A stretch of DNA of 49,802 nt from Bacteroidales bacterium (GTDB lineage Bacteria; Bacteroidota; Bacteroidia; Bacteroidales; UBA932). Under the pieces are notes generated by a model, which saw only the letters and a list, made by a program, of their open reading frames with translations, was not told the DNA's origin and made no database searches. Made by a program: the position numbers and the translations under genes. The stretch lies in assembly GCA_017445425.1 (NCBI GenBank), contig JAFSUF010000030.1, positions 1 through 49,802 on the forward strand, in the 5' to 3' direction. Below, in pieces: positions 41,301 to 48,550 of the stretch (position 1 is the stretch's first letter; each line of letters opens with the position of its first letter).

Positions 41301-41654
41301 AGCTTCAAGGTTGAGGGCCTCCTCTTCCAGCTCGGCGTCCACAACGACCGTCTCTGCCAGAGGGGCATATATGCCCTTGTTTTCAACCTCGCGGTAGCCC
41401 ATGATCTCGAAAGAAATGGTGTAGGGGCCACCTGCAGTCACGTTGCTCATACGATAGTTACCGTTTTTGTCGGTAATCGCATAGTAAGAGGTTGCAGTGG
41501 GCTGGTAAACAGCTACAACTGCCACACCGGCAACGGCACCTTCCTTATCGGAGACGTGACCGCTGATAGAGGATGTCGTAACCTGCGCTATTGCGGGCAC
41601 GACAAAAAGCATTGCTGCCAAAGACAACAATAAACTCTTGAAGGTTTGTTTCAT
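38364..41654 (-). CDS. Oar-like TonB-dependent receptor (1096 aa)
   Basis: Signal peptide to ~residue 24 (LFVVPAIAQ), then a carboxypeptidase-regulatory-like domain (~26-120: [64 protein letters not shown]). The plug reads [35 protein letters not shown] and [49 protein letters not shown]. A long barrel ends [11 protein letters not shown], with the terminal Phe expected of outer-membrane barrels. It is paralogous to the receptor at 33520-36876 but has no lipoprotein partner, and a terminator follows it. Substrate unknown. A near-consensus TATCTTCG lies about 60 bases upstream of the ATG. Confidence 0.9.
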   Translation of the reverse strand: [1096 protein letters not shown]

Positions 41655-41762
41655 AATGGTTTTATTTGGTTAGATTGAGTAATAATCTTCAACCGTCAGG
41701 CGTCGCGAAGATACGGTACTAAACCGAAAATAAGAAATAAAATGAAAAATATTATTAAGGCT

Positions 41763-44285
41763 TTATGCGAGTTCTACCACCGTAATCCCTGCACCCCCCA
41801 TCTCAAGAGCCTCGTCGCGTACAGAGACGACTCCCGCTACCGTCTTGAGGTACTTGCGAAGCTCTTCGCGCAGCACTCCGGTCCCTTTGCCGTGCAGGAT
41901 TTTGACCTGGGAGATGCCTATCATGGTGGCGTCATCTATGAACCTTGTGACGATGTTGAGCGCACTCTCCAACCGTTCGCCGCGAACGTCTATCTGCGGC
42001 GAGAAGTTCATCTTGCGCTGAGAGATGGATTCCATCCCCTTGACCGCTACACCGCCGGAGGTGCTGCGGCGCGGAGCGGTGGCCCTGGATGCCTCCTTAT
42101 ACTCTTTGGCGCTGATGCGCTCTACCTTGCCGATATCGGTTTTGGTGGTGAGACCGCCGATGGCCACAGAGACCTTTTTGGTGGAGATTTGGATTATTTC
42201 TCCCACCATGTCGCTCTCCTTTATGCGGACCTTGTCGCCCACCTTCAGGGGGTCCGGCTTTCCTGCCGCCTTGACGGCCGGTTTTTCAATCTGTTCCCCG
42301 GCACGGCGCTCGCGCTGCTCACGGCGTTCGCTCTGGCGCTGCCTGCGGGCCAGAATCTGCTCCATCTTGCGCTCTATCAGGAGGTCATTCGCACTCTTTT
42401 CTGCGGGGTCTTCCTTTTCAAGGGCTTGCTGCAACTCGGTGACCTTTGCCCGGGCCACCTTGGTCTTCTCCTTCTCTGCCTGAGCCTCGCGTATCTCGCG
42501 GATGGTCTGCTCAATCTGTCGGTTGGCTCCGGAGACAATCTCCCGTGCCTCGGCCCGGGCCTCTGCGAGGATGTTATTGCGCAGAGTCTTAATCTCTGAC
42601 AGCTCTTTTTCGTAGCGGTCTGTGAGGCTCTCCAGGGTGCGGTCGGCATTCTTCACGCGGGAAAGCTTCTCGTCCAGCGCCCTGCGGTTGCGGGCAATCT
42701 TTCTCAGCTGCCGCTCCATATTCACAAAGTCACCGCCGGCCTTCTCCTCCGCACTGTGGATTATATCCTCCGGAAGCCCCATCTTGCGAGCCAGCTCAAA
42801 TGCAAACGAATTGCCGGGCAATCCCTGTTCAAGGGTGAATAGAGGGGTGAGGTTGGCCACGTCAAACTGCATTGCACCGTTTATCACGTGCTGCGAGTTG
42901 CTGGCGTAAACCTTGAGATTGGTATAGTGGGTGGTGATTACGCCGTAGGAGCCGCGCTGGGCCAGTGCGTCTAATACCGCCTCTGCAATCGCTCCGCCGG
43001 CGGTCGGCTCAGTCCCGCTGCCAAACTCATCAATCAGCACCAGCGAACGGTCGGTGGCCTGTGTGAGTATGTCACCCAGATTTTTAAGGTGGGAAGAGTA
43101 GGTACTCAGGTCGTTCTCAAGGTTTTGGTCGTCGCCGATATCCACAAAGATGCGGTCGAATACCAGCATCTCTGAGACCTCGCTGGTGGGGATCAGCAAA
43201 CCCCACTGGAACATATACTGCAACAGCCCCACCGTCTTGAGACAGACGCTCTTGCCGCCGGCGTTGGGGCCGGAAATAAGCATGATGCGGCGATTGTCCG
43301 CCAGAGTGAGGGTGAGCGGAACTATCTCTTTCCCCTCTTTGCGGAGGGCACGCTCCAGCAGCGGGTGGCGGGCCTTTCTAAGTGTGAGGCAGCCGTTTTC
43401 CGAGAAGATGGGCATGCCCGCTATCATATCCATGGCCACCAGCGCCTTGGCGCGGATAAAGTCTATCTGTATAAGGAAGTCGGCACCCAGCAGCAAATCG
43501 TCTATATAAGGGCGGACAAAATCGCTGAACTCCATCAGGATGCGCTGTATCTCACGCTGCTCTTCAAACTGCAATTCGCGCACGGCGTTGCCCAGGTTCA
43601 CCACCTCGATGGGCTCTATGAAAGAGGTGCGGCCGCTCGAGGACTCGTCGCACACAATGCCGCTTATCTTGCGCTTGTCGCTGGCGTTCACCGGAATCAG
43701 GGTTTTGCCGTCGCGCACCACCACCTCGGCGTCTTCTGCGGCGATGCCCTCTGTCTGGGCCTTTTTGAGCACGGCGTGGATTACGCGCGAAATGGAGCGC
43801 TCCTTGGCGCGGAGCTCGCTGCGGATACGTGCCAGCTCGGGGGAGGCGTTGTCGCGTACCTCTCCGTTCTTGTTGATTATGGAGTCTATCTTGCGCAGGA
43901 CCTCGGGGTAGAAAACCACAAACCCGGCCATCTTGCCCAGCGAGGGGTAAACCCCCTTGCTCGCTTTGAAGAAAGAAACTATGCGGCGGATAGTGTCCAG
44001 CCCTTTCTGGAGCTGCACCAGATTGTGGAGAGATATGCAGCTGAGCTCGCTGGCAAGAGGCATCAGGAACTCCCTCATATCTACGTAGCCTTCAGAGGGG
44101 AAGGTATCCTCGAACATGCAGATAAGACGCATCTCGTCTGTGAGCCGCAGTGCCTGCGAGATATCCTCGCTGCCGGTCATCATCTCTGCTGAGGCCGTAA
44201 TCCTGCGGGCTGAGGCGGTGGCGCACTTGTCGCTGACCATCTGTCGCACGGCGTCGAATCCTATCTTTCTTTCGAGCTGCTGCAT
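41763..44285 (-). CDS. mutS2: MutS2 family ATPase/endonuclease with Smr domain
   Basis: 840 residues, slightly longer than typical MutS2 (~780). An N-terminal core/lever region (~1-300) precedes the ABC-type ATPase with Walker A GPNAGGKS near residue 340 and Walker B LVLIDEFGSGTEPTAGG. A long charged coiled coil (~520-640) is rich in Glu/Arg/Lys. A KOW-like segment (VGDKVRIKESDMVGEIIQI) leads to the C-terminal Smr nuclease domain, IDVRGERLESALN with ILHGKGTGVLREELRKYL. The mismatch-recognition domain of MutS is absent, as expected. Known roles are suppression of recombination and rescue of collided ribosomes. It lies 1 base after cdaA and is surely co-transcribed with it. Confidence 0.95.
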   Translation of the reverse strand: MQQLERKIGFDAVRQMVSDKCATASARRITASAEMMTGSEDISQALRLTDEMRLICMFEDTFPSEGYVDMREFLMPLASELSCISLHNLVQLQKGLDTIRRIVSFFKASKGVYPSLGKMAGFVVFYPEVLRKIDSIINKNGEVRDNASPELARIRSELRAKERSISRVIHAVLKKAQTEGIAAEDAEVVVRDGKTLIPVNASDKRKISGIVCDESSSGRTSFIEPIEVVNLGNAVRELQFEEQREIQRILMEFSDFVRPYIDDLLLGADFLIQIDFIRAKALVAMDMIAGMPIFSENGCLTLRKARHPLLERALRKEGKEIVPLTLTLADNRRIMLISGPNAGGKSVCLKTVGLLQYMFQWGLLIPTSEVSEMLVFDRIFVDIGDDQNLENDLSTYSSHLKNLGDILTQATDRSLVLIDEFGSGTEPTAGGAIAEAVLDALAQRGSYGVITTHYTNLKVYASNSQHVINGAMQFDVANLTPLFTLEQGLPGNSFAFELARKMGLPEDIIHSAEEKAGGDFVNMERQLRKIARNRRALDEKLSRVKNADRTLESLTDRYEKELSEIKTLRNNILAEARAEAREIVSGANRQIEQTIREIREAQAEKEKTKVARAKVTELQQALEKEDPAEKSANDLLIERKMEQILARRQRQSERREQRERRAGEQIEKPAVKAAGKPDPLKVGDKVRIKESDMVGEIIQISTKKVSVAIGGLTTKTDIGKVERISAKEYKEASRATAPRRSTSGGVAVKGMESISQRKMNFSPQIDVRGERLESALNIVTRFIDDATMIGISQVKILHGKGTGVLREELRKYLKTVAGVVSVRDEALEMGGAGITVVELA

Positions 44286-44286
44286 A

Positions 44287-45078
44287 TTACTTATAGGAGG
44301 CCTCCAGCGCTATCCTGAGTTCTGTTATGCTGCTCAGGGTTTTTATCACACCATCCTTTACATATGATATCTCACCAGTCTCTTCAGAAACCACGACCGC
44401 TTCCGCATCGGATGCTTCTGTAATGCCGGCTGCGGCGCGGTGCCTCATCCCGTAACGGGGAGGGATGCCCTGGTTGTCACTTATCGGCAGGGTGCAGCGG
44501 GCGGCTATTATGCTCTCGCCCGTCATTATCACCGCCCCGTCGTGCAGCGGGGAGTTCTTGAAAAAGATGTTCTCTATCAGGCGGCGGTTGATGGCGGCGT
44601 TGATGGTGTCTCCCGTCTCAATATACTGTTCAAGGGAGGAGTTGTGCCTGAACACCATAAGGGCGCCGGTTTTGTTCTCCGACATCCGCCAGCAGGCGCT
44701 GGTAATCTCTTCGAGGGCGGCGGAACTTATCTCGGATGTGGGGTTGTACTTGCCAAAGAAGCGGCGCAGCCAGCCGTCTCCCTTCTTGCGGACAGAGAAC
44801 ACCTCGGTGCCGATCCTGATAAGGAAGCGCCTCAGCTCAGGTTGGAATATCACGATGATGGCAATCAGCCCCACGTCCAACACAGCCCCGATCAAGTTGG
44901 TGAGCAGCTGCATGTTGAGGGCACCAAACACCGCCCTGGCGGCGTAGAGCAATATGATTGCTATAAAGATACTCATCGCCTGGGTCCCCTTTATCAGTCT
45001 GTAAACCTGATAAATGAGGAACGCTACCAGAATGATGTCCAGTATGTCTGCGAAAGAAATATTCAGAAAATCGAACAT
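44287..45078 (-). CDS. cdaA: Diadenylate cyclase CdaA (c-di-AMP synthase)
   Basis: 263 residues. Three N-terminal transmembrane segments (~13-30, 33-54, 58-78) are followed by the DisA_N/DAC catalytic domain. The DGA motif is NSPLHDGAVIM and the RHR motif is RHRAAAGITEASDAEAVVVSEETGEISY, both intact. It condenses two ATP to c-di-AMP at the inner membrane, a signal for osmotic and cell-wall balance. In many Bacteroidota cdaA follows folP; here mutS2 is the partner instead, 1 base downstream. A -7 element lies 7 bases upstream of the ATG, back to back with the comF-like promoter. Confidence 0.95.
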   Translation of the reverse strand: MFDFLNISFADILDIILVAFLIYQVYRLIKGTQAMSIFIAIILLYAARAVFGALNMQLLTNLIGAVLDVGLIAIIVIFQPELRRFLIRIGTEVFSVRKKGDGWLRRFFGKYNPTSEISSAALEEITSACWRMSENKTGALMVFRHNSSLEQYIETGDTINAAINRRLIENIFFKNSPLHDGAVIMTGESIIAARCTLPISDNQGIPPRYGMRHRAAAGITEASDAEAVVVSEETGEISYVKDGVIKTLSSITELRIALEASYK

Positions 45079-45084
45079 AACTCA

Positions 45085-45092
45085 CAAATATA
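45085..45092 (-). promoter_or_regulatory. -7 element TATATTTG for cdaA-mutS2
   Basis: Minus-strand perfect TAnnTTTG that begins 7 bases upstream of the cdaA ATG, 5 bases from the divergent -7 element. Confidence 0.55.
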
Positions 45093-45097
45093 ATGAT

Positions 45098-45105
45098 TAT
45101 CTTTG
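45098..45105 (+). promoter_or_regulatory. -7 element TATCTTTG for the comF-like gene
   Basis: Perfect TAnnTTTG overlapping the TTG at 45103. That makes TTG an unlikely start and supports the ATG at 45124. Confidence 0.55.
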
Positions 45106-45123
45106 AATTCAGAAGCGAATGAT

Positions 45124-45873
45124 ATGGGGGGTAAGTTTTCAAACGGGTTGTGGTGTCGGATTGGGTGCGGGTTGCGGTTGGCCTTGGCGGGGCTGCGCGA
45201 CCTTTTTTTTGTGCGCGAATGTGCGGTATGCGGGACTGTCCTGGATTCCTGTGAGAGGCACCTGTGTCGTGGCTGCCTTGAAGACATCCCCCTGACATAT
45301 TATTGGAATTACAGTGAGAATGGTGCAATGGAGACCATAGGCGGGCGATGTCACGTACATAATGCGGCTGCGATCTTCTTTTACCGGCACGACAGCGCCT
45401 ACTGTGAGATTGTGCGGCAGTTCAAATATGGCGGTGACAAGGCCCTCGGCCTCTGGGCGGCACATCTGCTGGGGGATTATCTGGCTGCCGGCGGGCTGTA
45501 TGACGGGGTGCAGGCGGTGGTGCCGGTGCCGCTTCACTGGAGAAAGCGGTGGAAGCGAGGCTTCAACCAGGCAGAAATCATCGCCCGGGGGGTCGCGCAG
45601 CGGTTGGGGAATCTCCCGGTGACGCCCGGTCTGCTGCGCCGGCGGCGCTACACCGCAACCCAGACCCGCAAAGGTGCAGAACAGCGCGCCGGCAACGTCT
45701 CGGGTGCGTTTGCCTTGAACAGACGGGAAGCAGAGAGGCTTAGGTCGGCGGGAGTGAGGCATATACTTCTGGTAGATGACGTCGTTACCACCGGCGCCAC
45801 CATCTCAGAATGCGTCCGCCTCCTTGAACCCTGCTTCACCGTCTCGGTCGCCACCCTTGGTTTTGTGGAATAA
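45124..45873 (+). CDS. ComF family phosphoribosyltransferase-like protein
   Basis: 249 residues from ATG 45124 (an in-frame TTG at 45103 overlaps the promoter). An N-terminal four-cysteine motif, CAVCGTVLDSCERHLCRGC, probably binds zinc. After it come YCEIVRQFKYGGDKALG, VVPVPLHWRKRWKRGFNQAEIIARG, LLRRRRYTATQTRKGAEQRAGNVSGAF and the PRPP-binding loop ILLVDDVVTTGATISEC, all in the order typical of ComF/GntX. ComF proteins assist DNA uptake in naturally competent bacteria, but the family is widespread in non-competent Bacteroidota and its biochemical reaction is unproven. It is followed by a small lipoprotein gene 18 bases downstream. Confidence 0.9.
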   Translation: MGGKFSNGLWCRIGCGLRLALAGLRDLFFVRECAVCGTVLDSCERHLCRGCLEDIPLTYYWNYSENGAMETIGGRCHVHNAAAIFFYRHDSAYCEIVRQFKYGGDKALGLWAAHLLGDYLAAGGLYDGVQAVVPVPLHWRKRWKRGFNQAEIIARGVAQRLGNLPVTPGLLRRRRYTATQTRKGAEQRAGNVSGAFALNRREAERLRSAGVRHILLVDDVVTTGATISECVRLLEPCFTVSVATLGFVE

Positions 45874-45879
45874 TGTAGA

Positions 45880-45887
45880 TAGATTTG
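45880..45887 (+). promoter_or_regulatory. -7 element TAGATTTG for the small lipoprotein gene
   Basis: Perfect TAnnTTTG ending 4 bases before the ATG at 45892, so transcription would be nearly leaderless; co-transcription with the comF-like gene is the alternative. Confidence 0.4.
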
Positions 45888-45891
45888 CAGT

Positions 45892-46293
45892 ATGAAACGA
45901 ATTCTGATTGCGGCATTCCTCGCCTTTTTTGCACTATACGGATGTGCTCCCAGGGCCGATAAGGCGGCTTCTGTGGCAAACGGCTTCCTTACAAGTTTCT
46001 TCAATATGGATTATGAAAGTGCCGCTGCCTTCTGCACCCCCGATATCGCCGCGGTATTGTGCGACACCATTGCTGCCGGCGATTATCCCAGCGAGGAGAT
46101 CCGTGCAAAGGTTGCAGAGGCTTCCAGGAAGACCACTTTCAAGATTGTCTCTTCCCAGATAGAGGAGGAGAGCGGTGCCGCAGTGGTCGATTATGAAATC
46201 CATCCCTACGGTGCTGTGGGGAACGGTTCCATTCCCCGCACGATGCGGCTGGAGCGCATCGACGGCGACTGGATAATCACCTCCCTGGAATAG
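45892..46293 (+). CDS. Small DUF4878/NTF2-like lipoprotein
   Basis: 133 residues with lipoprotein signal MKRILIAAFLAFFALYGC (C18). The mature part has the NTF2-like pattern of DUF4878-type proteins: an N-terminal helix ASVANGFLTSFFNMDYESAAAFC, a mid-region FKIVSSQIEEESGAAVVDYEI and a closing MRLERIDGDWIITSLE strand pair. No catalytic residues are recognisable, and such proteins have no defined function. It converges on the next gene with only 2 bases between stops, and no terminator hairpin was seen there. Confidence 0.75.
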   Translation: MKRILIAAFLAFFALYGCAPRADKAASVANGFLTSFFNMDYESAAAFCTPDIAAVLCDTIAAGDYPSEEIRAKVAEASRKTTFKIVSSQIEEESGAAVVDYEIHPYGAVGNGSIPRTMRLERIDGDWIITSLE

Positions 46294-46295
46294 GA

Positions 46296-47273
46296 TTATT
46301 TAGAAGTAAGCCTGATGAGTATCGGCAGGTGGTCGCTGTAGCCGCCCGAGAAGGTATTGCCGTCCCAGCTGCGGAAGGGTTTGCCGCCGCGCATCATGAA
46401 GTTGCGCTGGAAGATGTTGGCCCAGAAGCGTTTATCAAACTTGTTCAGTACCAGCCCTTTCGCATCGGCGTAGCCCGCCTCGGCAGGGAGCAGGTTGCGG
46501 CTCACGATTATGTTGTCGAAAAGTATCCAGTTGTGGCTGTGGATGCTGGTGCCCAGCCCGGCCTTGTGCATGGCCCACATAGGGTTGAAGTAATCCCCTT
46601 CTGCCACCCCTTCTATGCGTTCGCGGGCCCGCAACAGTCCGCTCAGGGACTCTTCATCAGGGGTGTCGTTCATGTCGCCCATAATCACAACCTTGATGCC
46701 GGGGAACTTTGCGCGCATCTTTTCTGCGTGGTTGCGGACCGTTTCTGCCCCGGCGCGACGGAATCCCTGTGAAGCGAAAACCCCGCCCCGGCGCGAGAGA
46801 AAGTGGCACACATAAAAGCAGAACATCTCGCCGTCCAGCCTGCCCCACACCGCCAGTATATCCCGGCCGATATATTCCCGGCCGCTGCGCAGCTGCAGCT
46901 TGACCGGCTCGCTCCCCTCCAGTTTGAAGCGGTCCGGGCGGAAGAACAGCGCCACGTCCACCCCGCGGGCATCTTTGCTGTCGTAGTGGACATAACGGTA
47001 GTTGGCCGGCTGCAGTCTATGCTGCGAAAGAAGATCTTCCAGAACCCGGTCATTCTCTATCTCCGATACCCCGACTACGGCGGGAAAACCGCCCGGCAGA
47101 GATGAAACCGCAGCGAATACGTTGCTCAGGTTCTGCAGTTTTGTCTGATACTTGATTGTGGTCCAGCGCTTTGCTCCAAGGGGGGTGAACTCTTCGTCGT
47201 CTATCGTCTCGTCTTTGTTGGTGTCGTATAGGTTCTCCAGATTATAGAACATTATGTTGAGACTCGCCGCCAT
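46296..47273 (-). CDS. Endonuclease/exonuclease/phosphatase family protein without signal peptide
   Basis: 325 residues. DNase I-like fold signatures: IMFYNLENLYDTNKDETIDDEEFTP, VVGVSEIENDRVLEDLL (metal Glu), DARGVDVALFFRPDRF, CHFLSRRGG, VIMGDMNDTPDEESL and GGYSDHLPILIRL. It is paralogous to the secreted enzyme at 22608-23666 over its full length, but it begins MAASLNIMFYN with no signal peptide. It is therefore probably cytoplasmic, or exported another way. An upstream start is unlikely because the promoter region follows directly. The substrate may be nucleic acid or a phosphoester metabolite. Confidence 0.88.
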   Translation of the reverse strand: MAASLNIMFYNLENLYDTNKDETIDDEEFTPLGAKRWTTIKYQTKLQNLSNVFAAVSSLPGGFPAVVGVSEIENDRVLEDLLSQHRLQPANYRYVHYDSKDARGVDVALFFRPDRFKLEGSEPVKLQLRSGREYIGRDILAVWGRLDGEMFCFYVCHFLSRRGGVFASQGFRRAGAETVRNHAEKMRAKFPGIKVVIMGDMNDTPDEESLSGLLRARERIEGVAEGDYFNPMWAMHKAGLGTSIHSHNWILFDNIIVSRNLLPAEAGYADAKGLVLNKFDKRFWANIFQRNFMMRGGKPFRSWDGNTFSGGYSDHLPILIRLTSK

Positions 47274-47286
47274 TGAGAAAAAATCG

Positions 47287-47294
47287 TAACTTTG
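47287..47294 (+). promoter_or_regulatory. -7 element TAACTTTG for ahcY
   Basis: Perfect TAnnTTTG 23 bases upstream of the ahcY ATG. The remaining leader is too short for an SAH riboswitch. Confidence 0.6.
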
Positions 47295-47296
47295 AG

Positions 47297-47304
47297 CAAA
47301 TTTA
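47297..47304 (-). promoter_or_regulatory. -7 element TAAATTTG for the divergent EEP-family gene
   Basis: Minus-strand perfect TAnnTTTG, only 2 bases away from the ahcY -7 element, in a 44-base divergent gap. Confidence 0.5.
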
Positions 47305-47317
47305 AGAATTATCTCTT

Positions 47318-48550
47318 ATGTCTGAAATAAAGGATATCAATTTGTGGGAGTCGGGGCAGCGCAAGATAGACTGGGTTCGCGCGCACATGCCTCTGCTGAA
47401 CGATATTGAAGAGCAGTTTGCCTCTGAAAAACCCTTCAAGGGGGTCAAGGTTGCAGTATCTGTGCATCTGGAGGCCAAGACCGCCTATCTCTGCCAGACT
47501 CTGGCGGCGGGCGGTGCCGAGGTTTATGCGGCTGCCAGCAACGTGCTCTCCACTCAGGACGATGTGGTAGCGGCTCTGGTAAAGGGTGGCGTGAATGTAT
47601 TTGCGGTACACGGCGAGAGTCCGGCAGATTATGACCGCCATATCCGCTGCATAGTGGAGCCGGGCCCGAATGTAATAATTGACGACGGCGGCGACATAGT
47701 GAGCATGATTCACAGCGAGTATCCGCAACTTATATCGAACGTCTGGGGCGGCTGCGAAGAGACCACTACCGGCATCAACCGCCTGCTGGCGCGTGCCCAG
47801 CGCGGAGAACTCAAATTCCCCATGGTGATGGTTAACAATGCCGAGTGCAAATATCTCTTTGACAACCGTTACGGCACCGGCCAGAGCGTGTGGGACGGCA
47901 TAATGCGCACCACCAACCTGATTGTTGCATCCAAGACTGTGGTTGTGGCCGGCTACGGCTGGTGCGGCAAAGGGGTGGCAATGCGTGCCAAAGGGCTGGG
48001 AGCCAGCGTTATCGTCACAGAAATTGACCCTATCCGGGCGATGGAGGCGGTGATGGACGGCTTCAAAGTGATGACTATGGACGATGCCGCGTCTCTGGGC
48101 GATATCTTCATAACCGTCACCGGGTGCTGCGACATAATTGTAGAGCGCCACTTCCGTGCCATGAAAGAGGGGGCAATCTGCTGCAACGCAGGACATTTTG
48201 ACGTTGAGGTGGATGTGGCCTGCCTGCGTTCCATAGCCACGGAGAGCAAGGTGGCGCGAGCTAATATAGAAGGCTTCAAGGTAGATGGCAAATGGATCTA
48301 TCTGCTTGGAGAGGGGCGTCTGGTGAATCTCGCCGCTGGAGACGGCCATCCCGCAGAGATTATGGATATGAGTTTCGCAATCCAGGCACTTTCGGCCGCA
48401 TATATTGTCCGCAACAAGGGTATGCTCCCCTCCACAATGCTGGTGGTGCCGGAAGAAATAGACAAGTTCGTAGCCCGCAGAAAGCTGGCGGCCTGGGGTG
48501 TTACCATAGATACCCAGACAGAGAAGCAGAAGGCATATCTGGAGAGCTGA
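47318..48550 (+). CDS. ahcY: Adenosylhomocysteinase (short form)
   Basis: 410 residues. It has the N-terminal substrate domain (HLEAKTAYLCQTLAAGGAEVYAAASNVLSTQDDVVAAL, IIDDGGD, GGCEETTTGINRL, VMVNNAECKYLFDNRYGTGQSVWDGI) and the NAD-binding fold (VVVAGYGWCGKGVAMRAKGLGASVIVTEIDP, TVTGCCDII, CNAGHFDVEVDV). It hydrolyses S-adenosylhomocysteine to adenosine and homocysteine, completing the cycle fed by metK. Many bacterial enzymes are ~430-480 residues with an extra insert and a C-terminal tail reaching the partner's NAD site. This one ends KQKAYLES and matches the compact type found in Thermotoga and archaea. The stop overlaps the next ATG by one base. Confidence 0.95.
   Translation: MSEIKDINLWESGQRKIDWVRAHMPLLNDIEEQFASEKPFKGVKVAVSVHLEAKTAYLCQTLAAGGAEVYAAASNVLSTQDDVVAALVKGGVNVFAVHGESPADYDRHIRCIVEPGPNVIIDDGGDIVSMIHSEYPQLISNVWGGCEETTTGINRLLARAQRGELKFPMVMVNNAECKYLFDNRYGTGQSVWDGIMRTTNLIVASKTVVVAGYGWCGKGVAMRAKGLGASVIVTEIDPIRAMEAVMDGFKVMTMDDAASLGDIFITVTGCCDIIVERHFRAMKEGAICCNAGHFDVEVDVACLRSIATESKVARANIEGFKVDGKWIYLLGEGRLVNLAAGDGHPAEIMDMSFAIQALSAAYIVRNKGMLPSTMLVVPEEIDKFVARRKLAAWGVTIDTQTEKQKAYLES

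Noticed and set aside
45124-45873. Linking the ComF-like protein to the nuclease operon as a DNA-uptake system
   Set aside because: The gene is about 18 kb away with its own promoter, and ComF proteins are common in non-competent Bacteroidota; no other competence gene is in the window.
47295-47317. Possible SAH riboswitch upstream of ahcY
   Set aside because: Only 23 bases separate the -7 element from the ATG, too short for the known SAH riboswitch fold.
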